Origin: Platycnemis pennipes
Taxonomy: Eukaryota > Arthropoda > Insecta > Odonata > Platycnemididae
Direction: 5' to 3'
Assembly: GCA_933228895.1 (NCBI GenBank)
Contig: OW121856.1
Span: forward strand, 105,499,027 to 105,563,026
DNA: 64,000 bases
The notes under the pieces are model-generated. The model saw nothing but the letters and a program-made list of their open reading frames with translations. It did no database searches and was not told where the DNA came from. Shown here in pieces: positions 35,904 through 46,477 of this stretch (its first letter is position 1; every line of letters begins with the position of its first letter). A program made the translations under genes and the position numbers.

Positions 35904-36873
35904 GTGCGTTCACATGTAGCAGTTCACTGCTATGACAGTCAACTGATAACAACTCGCACGTGTAAACAGCAACTGCGATGCGAGTTCAGGTCGATACTGG
36001 ACACATGTCGAACACTATCGATCCTAATTCCAGCTATTAGCAAAGTTGAAGCCCGTGTACGTTCCAGCGGAAAAATATCGAGCACAATCGCAATACTCGC
36101 CAACGTAAAGCAATACACGACGGAATTTGGATATAATAACAAGGATATCCCTCCCCAGAAGGGGAGAATATACTCTTTAAATAATGGGAACAAAAGATAA
36201 TCGTCGATAGAATTTATTGCTTGATGAAGTTAATGAAAATTTAAGCGAAATTACCTATTAAAATAAAAAGCTTTTTATTTGTTGTGACAACGCCTAAATA
36301 GCGGTTTTAAGCTGCATAGAATTTAACGCAGACGCATTTTAGTAGTAGCGATATAGATATATCGTGAATCTCGCGACTGTCAAAGCAGTCAACCGCTAAC
36401 AACTATTAAGCCCCACTCGCACGTGTAAAAAGCAACTGCGATGCGAGTTCAGGTCGATACTGGACACATGTCGAGCACTATCGATCCTAATTCGAGCTAT
36501 TAGCAAAGTTGAAGCCCGTCTACTTTCCAGCGGAAATGTATCCAACACAATCGCAACAATCGTCAACGGAAAGCATTACACGACGGAATTTGGATATAAT
36601 AACAAGGATATCCCTCCCCAAAAGGGGAGATTCTACTCTTCATATAATGGGAACAAAAGATAATCGTCAATGGAATTTTTTGCTTGGTGAATTCAATGAA
36701 AATTTAAGCGAAATTCACTATTGAAATAAAATGCTATTCATTTGTTGTGGCAACGTCTAAATAGCGACTTTAAGCTGCATAGAATTTACGCAGACGCATC
36801 TTAGCAGTAGCGATAGCGATACATCGCGCATCTCGCGACTGTCATAGCAGTCAACTGCTACGTGTGAACGCTG
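35904..36873. mobile_element. compound MITE: two ~480-bp units in direct orientation between one pair of ends
   Basis: Outer ends GTGCGTTCACATGTAGCAGT and the complement GCGTTCACACGTAGCAGTTG. The interior is two successive copies of the element seen at 1-514. The junction near 36376-36430 keeps a degenerate internal end (CAGTCAACCGCTAAC). The second unit shares TTAAGCCCCACTCG with the copy at 1-514; the first unit does not. Confidence 0.8.
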
Positions 36874-37344
36874 CTTTACTTCCACGAGCCACCCTTGCTA
36901 TGAAGGCATTCCAACGTGCGTGAACAAATAGCAAACTTCCTAAATATCTTGATCTAATAATAATATTTAACAAACCCCTAAAAGAACATTTTCCACCTAG
37001 CGACTGGAAAATAGTGAATGTAACCCAAAATATTAAAAAGAAGAGATAGTGCGGTATGGTTCCATAGTTAGACCGACAAATATACCTATCTCCAACATCG
37101 GTATAATCCACCGGCAGGCAGAATTATGGGGCCTGATAGTGTTTTTTCTCTTAAGTAGGAGGTAAAAACTCTTATGGAGAGACTCACTAGAAGGGTTGTA
37201 TGCTTGAGAGGTGATTGCGTGTGCTGGTTTCTAATGAAAATTTGCGATTTTTGATTGGCTCGCGTGCTTGAGTACGGTTAGTGTTGTTGTCTTACTATTC
37301 AACAATTCATGGATAGATATCCCCCACGCTATTGTGTGCATGTT
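36874..37344. other. no gene recognised
   Basis: AT-rich intronic sequence between two MITEs. Confidence 0.4.
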
Positions 37345-37875
37345 AATGGGGGAATTTACTCGGAACTGAAATCGCAATTTTGTAGTCGTTAGATGGAAAC
37401 AAAAAAAGAATTTTAGTGAAAAAATTAATCTTCTAACCACAACCATTCACCCATAAATCAAAAACTAAAGTAAGAAAAAGTTGACGCCCACGGAAAAAGC
37501 TGCTGTGATAACATTGACGTCATTTTCCTTCCGTTCTTAACTGGTTTTCGAGTAAGGGAAGGGAGTGGAGGGAGGTTCTCGGAAGGTCTGCTCGCCCAAA
37601 TGCTGTCACAACTGTCCTATTGGCAGAGTCAGCTGTGTCCCCCCAATTGCGATAAGGCGAAGTAGCTTCGCGGGCTCAGTTGTGATTGGACGAAGTCGAT
37701 ATACGTCAGAGGTTGCACCACGCCCACTTTTCCGAAAGGGTTAAAAACATCAGTTTTTCGCCGCTTATAACCTGATAAATAATTGACGGATCAGAAAACG
37801 TAAAAATACGGGTCTTTTTATTTTACAAACTCTTTCAGATTCGGCAATTAAAAAACCATGGTAAACGACCCTATT
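37345..37875 (+). mobile_element. 535-bp MITE family, full length
   Basis: AATGGGGGAATTTACTCGGA to GGTAAACGACCCTATT. It contains ACATTGACGTCATTTTCC with an intact CRE octamer TGACGTCA near 37516. Confidence 0.88.
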
Positions 37876-38099
37876 GTATGAGTGAGTCAGCAGGAAGATT
37901 TTTTTGAGACGTTGCTCAACTTTCACGGAGGAAGAAAGCTTTTATTGTTTACGGCTGTAAGAGAAAAACATACTTCTTTAATTTAATCGGTATAATCGAT
38001 ATCGATTAATCTACAATTTTATGAAAACTATTTTATCATGGGACAACTCAATTGCCGAGAGCTGATTATAAACCATCTATATTTGGTCCAGTTGAGATC

Positions 38100-38240
38100 A
38101 TCATCATTATTCATCAATCCTCGGATTGGTTTGACGCATCTCTCCACTGTGTTCTTCCATCGGCTAATCCTTTTCTTATTTTCGTAATTCCTTTCACAAC
38201 CTTCATTTCTTCCCTTTCGAATTCAGTTAAATCAGAGAAA
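38100..38240 (-). mobile_element. RTE-type LINE 3' end remnant
   Basis: ATCATCATTATTCATCAATC, then TCGGATTGGTTTGACGCATC and CTTCCATCGGCTAATCC are the complement of the RTE 3' end and repeat tail seen elsewhere. About 140 bp. Confidence 0.6.
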
Positions 38241-38318
38241 GGAAAACAATTAGCTCTGATTGTGACAATGAAGTTAACAACATATTTATTTTTAAAATAA
38301 TTTGACAATACAATACAC

Positions 38319-38844
38319 AATGGTGGCGTTTACTCCGAACCGAAATCGCTATTTTGTACATTATGTTCTTAGTTGGAAACGAAAAATGAATTTTAGTGAA
38401 AAAATTAATCTTCAAGCCTGAGCAATTTACTCATAAATAAAAAATTAAAATAAGCAAAAGGTTACGCCCACCGAACGAGCTGCGTTAAGGATTACCACGT
38501 CATCCACTTCCCGTCCTTGACTTTTTTTTTTAGGAAAAACGGGAAGGGAGCGAAGAAGTCTGCCTGAAGAGATCCTGTCGCAACCACTTCCATTGGCAGC
38601 GTCAGCTGTGTGTCCCCCATTGTGATAAGGCAAAGGAGCTTCGCGGGCTCAGTTGTGATTGGACGAAGTGGATGACGTACGAGTCCTTTGCACGCCCACT
38701 TTTTCGAAAGGGTTAAAAACATCCGTTTTTCGCCGCTTATAACTCGAGAACTAGTTGACGAATCGAAGAACGGAAAAATACGGCTATTTCTACTTTACAA
38801 ACTCTATCAGATTCGACATTAAAAATCTGGTAAACGACCCCATT
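38319..38844 (+). mobile_element. 535-bp MITE family, diverged full-length copy
   Basis: AATGGTGGCGTTTACTCCGA to GGTAAACGACCCCATT. It is more diverged than the others, and the CRE site is lost (CCACGTCATCC). It resembles the fragment at 3538-3713 (GGATGACGTAC), so at least two subfamilies exist. Confidence 0.85.
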
Positions 38845-39141
38845 TATAAATAACCCCACAAGTATACTTACAACTAGCAAATTTAGCGCAGGAAAACAGT
38901 GCAGCAACAACCGTCTTGTCGTTCTTTAACGATCGCTAAGGATCGTTGTAAATATGGTAAGCTCTGAGGACAGCTACCTCAGGTGGCTCTAAAGGAAGAA
39001 TGATAGGTTTATTTATTGGTGTGGATGCTCACTCGGCCGACGAGCAGGTGTCGACGGAGGAATTCGTCATGAAATAGGGATACGACGCAACTGTTCCCTT
39101 GTCTATTAGTCCTCACTCCGCGATGACTGCGTGAACTCCGC

Positions 39142-40062
39142 ATGAGAGAGTCGTCGTCTCTAATGGTAGGCGACCCACAGGAAAGGCGAATTAGCACCGG
39201 TGGATGCTGGGGAGGAGGTAGAGATTTTTCAGGGTCATTAGTAGGGAGAGAGAGAGAGAGAAACCAGGTTCCGGCATTAGCGTTCTCTCGACTGATAATA
39301 CTGACACATGATCTTTCCAGGGGTAAACACATGCATGAAATAATGGGTCAACTTAATCGCAAACTGGGATTCGTCAAAAGAGTACACGGTAAATATGACG
39401 ATAATGCACGAGAAATCAGCTACTTTTCCCATGTTAGACCTCATTTGGAATATGCTGCCAGTGTATGGGATCCATACGAAATTGGTCTAAATAATGAGCT
39501 TGAACGTGTGCAGGGAAGATCGGCAAGATTTGTAAAGGGACTGTACGATAACCTTATTAGCGTAACCTGTCTATTAAATGAATTAAATTGGGAATCATTG
39601 TCAGATCGCAGGTTGAAATTTAGACTTAATCTCTTGAACAAATTCCAAGACCATATTTTCAGTGATGATGTTAAAAATATTTTGCGGACCCCAACTTACT
39701 ATGGTAGACTGGACCATAATCACAAAATTATAGAAATTGATTGCCGAACTGACAGATTCAAAATGTCCTTTTTTCCTTGTACAATTAGGGATATGAATAA
39801 CGGTAAATATATCCAGTACGAGTGTAGCAATTGATAATATTGGTAGCTGCATGTTGGTATAAGGACTTGATGATAACCCAACTAACAGCACTTTTTGCAA
39901 GCATAGTTTGCTAATTTTATCTTTTTAAATAGTGAAGTTTAGACTAATATCCTAATACTAATCAATTTTAATGCATGATATGTAGTGCATGTTTGCTGAG
40001 AATTCACCTCCTACCACACACCTTATGGTGGCTTGCAGGGTATTATGTAAATGTAGATGAGA
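39142..40062 (+). mobile_element. L2/CR1-type LINE family A 3' end with the longest open frame
   Basis: An uninterrupted 230-codon frame. The LINE part starts at about 39296 (LTHDLSRGKHMHEIMGQLNR) and runs through HLEYAASVWDPYEIGLNNEL, NELNWESLSDRRLKFRLNLL, HIFSDDVKNILRTPTYYGRL and IRDMNNGKYIQYECSN to 39834. The upstream part of the frame is unrelated read-through. Hairpin and TGTAAATGTAGATG tail at 40008-40062. Confidence 0.86.
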
Positions 40063-40186
40063 AGTAATCTTTGAAGGGATCAGCGGTTTAATGCCTTGCA
40101 CTGCACTAGGATAGTTTTCCACTCAATCAGCGATGGCCATTGCGAAGTCTGGAACTCGGAAACCTAGTTTGAAAAACTAGGAGCCA

Positions 40187-40497
40187 TGGGGTGTGCATTT
40201 GAAATCGCCTGGATTATCTCCAATAGGTAACCATGGAGTCACGTGGTACAAACTAGAATGGGTTGCAAATTTATTACGCGTGAATCTCTCGTTACTATTA
40301 ATTGTGCCTACTTGAGTTTTTCTAATCTACGTCGACGATAGAGCCCACAGACGAGGGAAAACACAAGTTCACAATATAAATGAGATTGTAATCAGGGGTA
40401 TAGGCACCAAAATTTGCGAACCATTCTTGTTTATACCACGTCACTCCTTGGTTACCTATTCGAGCTAATCCCGACGGTTTCAAACACAGCCCTCCAT
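40187..40497. mobile_element. foldback MITE, second copy
   Basis: Same arms as 5284-5602: AATAGGTAACCATGGAGTCA and CGTGGTACAAAC at the left, TTTATACCACGTCACTCCTT and GGTTACCTATTCG at the right. Confidence 0.75.
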
Positions 40498-41510
40498 GCC
40501 GGAAGAATCTGCTGACGCATTTTAGCAACGGCCTTTCTCTCGGTTGCAATTAAGGTTCTGCTGCTTCCCTCGCTCGTGAATTCCACAATTCACTACATTA
40601 ATTGAACGTTTTCCAACACTGAACTCGGGGGCTTTAATACAGCGACCTTCTATCTAGAAGGTTCGAATCCCGGAAATGACAATGTCTCATTATTATACCG
40701 TTAACTTCTTGAGTGCTCTACGGAGAGCACTTCGAGTTCATTACTCCTGGATGGAAATTATTTGCCACTGACCCCTCGGTACCGACGCTAAGGGCACGCT
40801 AACGCAGACGTCGGGTTTCTCTCCACCCTTTTTCCTTTCCCTAATATTCCCCGCCTCTTGACAAGGGCCCACCTATCCTTTCAAGGTGCAAATGATCTCA
40901 ATTGTTGATCCCCCCCAAATACCGAACAATGCAACGCGTAACATCGACTGAAAATCGGTTTTTCTGTCGCGTGGTCTCGATGCGGATATTTTCCCCGGTG
41001 CTTTAACACACCGGCACGAAATACGGACTCAAAACCCGCCCGTGAGTGAATAAACATATGTTCATTACTCCTGACGGCGACCCTATCACGTAAAGAGGCT
41101 CTCGGTGAGAGGTGCTTGCGCAGTCCGCCATGTTGCTGGACCCAGCAGCCGACCTCGGTCGCCGACTCTGGAATGTCAGGTCGCTGCTTCGCCTCGCGGC
41201 CGCCAGGGACGCCCCCGTCGCGCGGCCCGCTGCCGCAGGCGTTGGTGGTGGGGGCGGAGTCACGTGACTCCCTCCCCCCCCCCACCCGCCAGAGGGCAGC
41301 GGCGACGGGGCATCATCAAAGAGGGCCTTGCGACCAAAGCAGAGGCCTCGACGGATCTACGCCCTCGGGCCTCAGGTTCGAATCCCGCGGTAGTCCCCGA
41401 AGGAAGGCCATCCGGTGCTATATCGCTATTCGCCGATAGCGCACACCCTGATGATGTCACCAGGATAACGAATTCAACAATTTAACTTCAGGACTGATCT
41501 AAAATGTGTG
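40498..41510. other. GC-rich stretch with tRNA-like B-boxes
   Basis: 40665-40680 (AAGGTTCGAATCCCGG) and 41380-41397 (CAGGTTCGAATCCCGCGG) look like tRNA B-boxes, perhaps of SINE remnants; A-boxes are not convincing. 41100-41480 is CpG-rich with overlapping open frames on both strands (up to 134 codons) and no known domain. Confidence 0.4.
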
Positions 41511-41511
41511 T

Positions 41512-42008
41512 GAAATACAATGTGCAGCGTTGAGCAGCTAAGTTCGTCAAAAGGTGTTACGATAGGTTGAGTAGCGTTTCAGAATTAATAAAAGAATTAG
41601 GGTGGGAATCATTATCAGAGCGTAGGTTAAAGTACAGATGAAATCTATTAGAGAAATTTCAATCGGATAGCTTTACTGAAGATGCTATTAAAACAACCAG
41701 CGTATTATGCTAGATAAGACCAGATAAATAAGATTAAAGAGATAGATTGTCGTACCGATAGATTCAAAATGGCATTTTTCCCCCGTACTATATGAGAACG
41801 GAATAGGCAGCATAGGAAAGGGATAGGTAGGGGAAATATTTTAGAGTAGTCTGCAGTGCATGATGCCTTAAATACTATAGATAGGTACTAACAATCTAGT
41901 TGCATGATACCCTATATTTGCGTGTTTGCATATTAGTAGTGCTTGGTGATCTTCACCCCCTGCCACACACCCTCGCGGTGGCTTGCAGGGTATCGTGGAG
42001 ATGTAGAC
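41512..42008 (+). mobile_element. L2/CR1-type LINE family B 3' end
   Basis: Decayed coding remains (SVSELIKELGWESLSERRLK, RTDRFKMAFFPRTI) with several stops. It ends with the hairpin CCCTGCCACACACCCTCGCG and a GTGGAGATGTAGACG tail. Confidence 0.8.
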
Positions 42009-42344
42009 GTAATTCCACATGAGCTGCACTTCAACTGCCGATAGTCATTATGTATCAACTTTAGCCATTCAGAACACTTGAAATTCCATTCGATATGGCC
42101 AGAAGAACAGTAAGAGTGGCGTGTTCTTAATTGCCAGTGGAATAACTTGAGGAATGCTGCGACGTGTTGTATTTGACGCGAGCAACGAAAGAGAGCGGGC
42201 GTTCGCATGAAGTCTCTTCCTGGAGAATTCAATGCGCAACATTTCAAACATCAGCTCAATTTGCGCGTTTTCACAACATATACAGCCCCTGACCGCCATC
42301 AGCAAGAGAGATCTTACCCATCATAGTTCTTCCGCGAAGAGTTT

Positions 42345-42540
42345 CGTCCAAGACAATATTTTCAGTGATGATATTAAAAATATTTTAAAACCCCAACTTA
42401 CTATGGAAGACTGGACCATGATCATAAAATGAGAGAAATTGATTACCGAACTGACCGATTCAAAATGTCCTTTTTTCCTCGTACAATTAGAGATATGAAC
42501 AACGGTAAATATATCCAGTACGAGTGTAGCAAAAATAACA
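42345..42540 (+). mobile_element. L2/CR1-type LINE family A fragment
   Basis: Reads DNIFSDDIKNILK and, after a frameshift, REIDYRTDRFKMSFFPRTIR, DMNNGKYIQYECSK. The 3' untranslated region is missing: an oppositely oriented RTE fragment starts at about 42545. Confidence 0.78.
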
Positions 42541-42544
42541 TTGG

Positions 42545-42820
42545 TAACAAAACTGATAGAGTTTCTCTTTCACGTTCTTATTTATTTGCTCTATGTACTT
42601 GTCCCTTGGTCCTTCTCGAGGGAGCTTCCCTTAATTTTCCCTTCTATTAGACTTCTTACAAATTTATTGTGCCTAAAGGTATGTCCAATCCATCTGTTCC
42701 TTCGTTTCCATAGGGTTTTCAACATTGTCCTTCCTTCATCTGCTCTTCCGCACGCCTCTTCGTTCCTCACTCTACCTGTCCATTTAATCTTCAACATTCT
42801 TCTCCAGTTATCATTAATTG
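42545..42820 (-). mobile_element. RTE-type LINE fragment, different subfamily
   Basis: Minus-strand frame INDNWRRMLKIKWTGRVRNE, ADEGRTMLKTLWKRRNRWIG, HTFRHNKFVRSLIEGKIKGS corresponds to the C-terminus of RTE-type proteins but differs from the other RTE copies here. It is cut by the hAT-type MITE at 42821. Confidence 0.7.
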
Positions 42821-43235
42821 TAGGGATGGGTCGGTTCGGTTCTTCGGTTCTCGGTTCCACCGGTTCTTGAGCTTAGAACCGGAACCGAGGCCAAAAATAA
42901 TCGGTGCCGAAATAATTGGCACGAAAACCAGTTTGAAACCTACTCACACTCCGAAAGTGGAGGCTTCACATTAAAACCTGGTGAAATAGTATACTTAAAT
43001 GCTTCAAAGTCGCGAATTATTCTAATTCAATCGTTAAAATGACTATACACAGAAATATAATGAAGTATTCTTTTTCAAGCAGTATGTCTCTGAAAATGAT
43101 TATTGATTACCTTATCTTACCATTGAGCAATGCAAAGTAAGTGGTAAATTAAGAACCGGAACCGAGAATCGGAACCGAGAACCGAAGTTAAGAACCGAAC
43201 CGGAACCGAAAAAAAGTGGAACCGACCCATCCCTA
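42821..43235. mobile_element. hAT-type MITE, 415 bp
   Basis: Ends TAGGGATGGGTCGGTTC and its complement. Flanking 8-mers ATTAATTG and ATAAATTG differ at one base, consistent with a hAT 8-bp duplication. Subterminal regions are arrays of GGTTC/GAACC repeats. A second copy in opposite orientation is at 54172-54600. Confidence 0.88.
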
Positions 43236-43248
43236 ATAAATTGTGAAA

Positions 43249-43320
43249 AAATTCAACTGGACCGGGTATCGAACCACGGACGTTAGTCATTCCGGGCCAC
43301 TGCGCAAACCACAACGCTAT
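43249..43320 (-). repeat. tRNA-like repeat, probable SINE head
   Basis: On the minus strand TAGCGTTGTGGTTTGCGCAG (A-box-like) and GTGGTTCGATACCCGG (B-box). Another plus-strand piece with GCGCAGTGGCTCGG and GTGGTTCGATTCCC lies at 43918-43965, probably the same family. Confidence 0.55.
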
Positions 43321-43460
43321 ACTAGTAAATGTAAATGTATGTGCTATTAAGTTCGTTTTCAAATAATATTGTTGTTAATTTGGTTGTACTGTAAAATTAT
43401 TGTTCAACTATTGACACCATGTACTAATTGCTTAGTCGACATTTAGACGGCTACTCAATT

Positions 43461-43734
43461 GTAATATTAATATTTTTTTTTTAATATATGGACGATTTTT
43501 CGCGAGTTAAGGTCCTTTTTTTGAAAATGAAAAAAGTTTTAACTTTTGGCCGATGTTTAGGAAAATATATTTTTTCCTTTTTCAGGGCTTAAGTTCTTTT
43601 AGAAAAATATTTTTTTTTATAGCCAAAAGTTACAATTTTTTTCATTTTCAAAAAAAGGACCTAAACTCCCAAACAATCATCCAGAGATTAAAAAAAAGAG
43701 GTCTGGAATTCAGCTTACCAAATATTAATATTAC
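43461..43734. repeat. 274-bp foldback repeat, AT-rich
   Basis: Outer ends TAATATTAATATT and AATATTAATATTA and inner arms of about 44 bp (AAGGTCCTTTTTTTGAAAAT ... and its complement ATTTTCAAAAAAAGGACCT) fold around a ~75-bp loop. Non-coding. Confidence 0.7.
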
Positions 43735-43917
43735 CAAATGAAACTGTGAACAATTACAAAGTGCTTTCCGTAAATGCGCTAAGGGGCATGACGTCCTATA
43801 ACCAATAAATATAGCTATCTATTAAGGATTGATAATTCACATGGCAATTTTACCGACTCTGGATACCGATTACCGAACCTGGACGTATAATTCTGTATAC
43901 AGTGTATAGTATAGTGT

Positions 43918-44040
43918 TATGCGCAGTGGCTCGGTAAACCAAAGGTCTGTGGTTCGATTCCCAATTAATTCGGCAATTAATGAGAATTTAACCGCCGTTA
44001 ACGCGGCAGGCTTGAAATATACCACATTCTACTCCAGCAT
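43918..44040 (+). repeat. tRNA-like repeat, probable SINE
   Basis: GCGCAGTGGCTCGGTAAACC then GGTCTGTGGTTCGATTCCC resemble A- and B-boxes at tRNA-like spacing. The rest is AT-rich. Confidence 0.5.
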
Positions 44041-44337
44041 CCAACATCTAGGACTTCAGTTCTTCGCCGGTCTGCTTTCCCGAAGTTGAATGTCCCTGTC
44101 TCATAGTGTGCTCCATACGAATGTTGTGAAACAACTGACGATCAGAAAAAGCATATCCCGGCAAGATATGTATGAAGGGTATAAGTTGCGTAAGAGCAAT
44201 TAGAAGAAAGAGCGGACTAATGCATCCTAGGATGAGCAAAACGCAGCATCTTTACTCCAATAGGAGAGGGCGGAGGAGAAAAGAGACGTCGCACGAAGGG
44301 TATTTCAAAAGAAACCAGACCAAAAGAAACATACGAG

Positions 44338-44874
44338 AATGGGGGCGTTTGCTCGGAACGAAATCGCGATTTTGTACACGAAATTGTTAGATTTAAACGA
44401 AAAACGAATTTTAGTGAAAAAATTAATCTTCTGACCATAACCATTCACTCATAAATCAAAAATTAAAATAAGCAAAAGGTGACGCCTTCCGAAGAAGCTG
44501 CTTTGATAACATTGACGTCATTTTCCTCCCGTCCTTGACTGCTTTAAGGGGAAGGGAAGGGAGTGGAGGGGGATTCTCGGAAGGTCTGCTCGAACAGATG
44601 CTGTCGCAACTGCTCCTATTGGCAGAGCCAGCTGTGTCCCCTCCCTTTGCGATAAGGCGAAGTAGCTTCGCGGGCGCAGTTGTGATTGGACGAAGTCTAT
44701 ATACGTCAGAGGCTGCACCACGCCCACTTTTCCCAAAGGGTTAAAAACATCAGTTTTTCGCCGCTTATAACTGGAGAAATAATTGACGGATCAAAAAACG
44801 GAAAAATACGGGTATTTTTATTTTACAAACTCTACCAGATCCGGCTGTAAAAAAATGTGGTAAACGACTCCATT
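44338..44874 (+). mobile_element. 535-bp MITE family, reference copy
   Basis: Runs AATGGGGGCGTTTGCTCGGA to GGTAAACGACTCCATT, imperfect inverted ends of about 15 bp. Landmarks in order: ATTTTAGTGAAAAAATTAAT, AAAATAAGCAAAAGGTGACG, CATTGACGTCATTTTCC (CRE octamer), GTGATTGGACGAAGTC, CACGCCCACTTTTC, TTTTTCGCCGCTTATAACTG. No transposase; superfamily not assigned. Confidence 0.9.
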
Positions 44875-45440
44875 AGGCTTCCAGAGACCGTTAGGTGTGA
44901 AAGAAAGATTGGTGCTGTGGAAATCAGCGGGAAAAAGGGGGGAAATGAAAAGAGAAATCCAGGAGCAAGCAGACAGAACTAACTACAGGCACTGAAGAAT
45001 AATCACAAGGAAATAATGACACTTTAAAGAGAAGGACCCATCTATTAGCCTAGGACAAGCCTGTAAATGTTTGAATTTGCATCCAGCACGCCAATTCATG
45101 TCAATTCCAACTTCAATGAAAATCCCTACATGCAACACACCTTCACCAACCCGATAGGGTAATGAGCGCAGTATGTCGAAACAGGAATTCTGGCAAAGAA
45201 CTCGAAGAAATGAAACTTACTTCATCAGATATAAAAATACACCCAAAAGTATGCGAGTATACATCCTTCTACCTCACAAATCGCTAAGCCTAGACCATAA
45301 TTATTTAAGGTACATACAATCGAGAGTGGGGACTTCATTGACAAAGTGAACCGCTGACAGGGTACACGGGAGGGGAATGCGGCCGGCCCTGGAAAAGCCT
45401 CGATTTCTTTGAAACTCGCTAAAATACGTCGTCTTATGGA
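44875..45440. other. no gene recognised
   Basis: May be decayed 5' sequence of the RTE element that follows, but no motif supports this. Confidence 0.35.
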
Positions 45441-45449
45441 AAAGTCTCA

Positions 45450-46250
45450 ATGTCTACATCGCGAAAGCCATCCAAGAAGTCAAAGTCCCCGGGAGTGAAT
45501 ATTCACGGGGAGAAAATCAGCATGCTACGATTCGCCGATGACATAGCAGTCGTGGCAGAAACAGAAGGAGATTTAAAGAAGACACTACGAAATATGGAAA
45601 GAAAAATGACCAGATATCACCTGAAGATCAATAAAAAGAAAACTAAGGTATTGGTGTGCAGTAGGAGAAAGGAAGCCACGACCAATATTAGAATAGGAAA
45701 ACGAAAAATCGAGGAGGTGGAAGAGTTCTGCTACCTGGGAAGCCTAGGACATGTTATTGATGTCAACCAGTCTAGCTTCCACTACTTACCTTCTAAAAGT
45801 CGTACATCGAAACTGTCGATGAAACGAGCGATGGACGAACTAAAAGAGAAATTGCCAGTAGAATTGCCCCAGCAAATAGGGCATTTTACCAGAAGGAGAT
45901 TCTGCTTACAGCTGCAAATACAAGCGTTGAAGTGAGGAAACCTTTCATTTGAACATACATCTGGAGCATTCTACGATATGGCAGCGAAGCATGGACAACA
46001 ACAGCAGCAGAGAAGTCCAGGCTGGAAGCATTTGAAATGTGGTGCTACCGAATAATGATGAAAATAAAATGGATCGGTCGAGTGACAAACGAAGAAGTGT
46101 TAAGAAGAGTGGGAGAGAAGAGATGTCTGCTGAAAACATTAAAAAGAAGACGGGACAACTTTATGGGCCACATCTTGAGACACGATGGCCTGATGAATCA
46201 ATCCTAAGATTGTTGACTGATGATGGTGATGGAAAAATCCTTTGCATTCC
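45450..46250 (+). mobile_element. RTE-type LINE, polymerase core to 3' end
   Basis: A frame of 161 codons (45450-45935) with the catalytic box MLRFADDIAVVAETEGDLKK and thumb MTRYHLKINKKKTKVLVCSR, then EEVEEFCYLGSL. The expected VTDDGRSKKEI part is replaced by unrelated sequence (about 45748-45857). The element then resumes in another frame: RIAPANRAFYQKEILLTAAN, AFEMWCYRIMMKIKWIGRVT, RRRDNFMGHILRHDGLM, ending in the TGATGATGGTGATGG tail. Confidence 0.82.
45763..45818 (+). repeat. 56-bp exact direct repeat, copy 1
   Basis: TCAACCAGTCTAGCTTCCAC to AACTGTCG, identical to 46422-46477. It lies inside the RTE coding region where the normal sequence is missing. Confidence 0.93.
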
Positions 46251-46421
46251 TACTTTAGAAGGCTGGCCGCTATGATGAACAGAGCACGTACGCAGCAATG
46301 CCTTTGAGTCCGGCTCAAAGCGAAATGCAGCTACGTGCGCCTAAAACCCTCGAAATATCGAGTTTCTCTCGGTAACGGATACAGCCGACATTTATCTCGT
46401 CTCAGGGCCGTATTCAGAATC

Positions 46422-46477
46422 TCAACCAGTCTAGCTTCCACTACTTACCTTCTAAAAGTCGTACATCGAAACTGTCG
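46422..46477 (+). repeat. 56-bp exact direct repeat, copy 2
   Basis: Identical to 45763-45818, here joined to module A (46467-46635). Confidence 0.93.

Noticed and set aside
9850..44736. A frame of about 70-88 codons (VVQPLTY-DFVQSQLSP-SYFA) repeated at 9850, 13791, 31948 and 44518
   Set aside because: It lies inside the 535-bp MITE copies and is conserved only because the copies are similar. It is broken at different places and has no domain.
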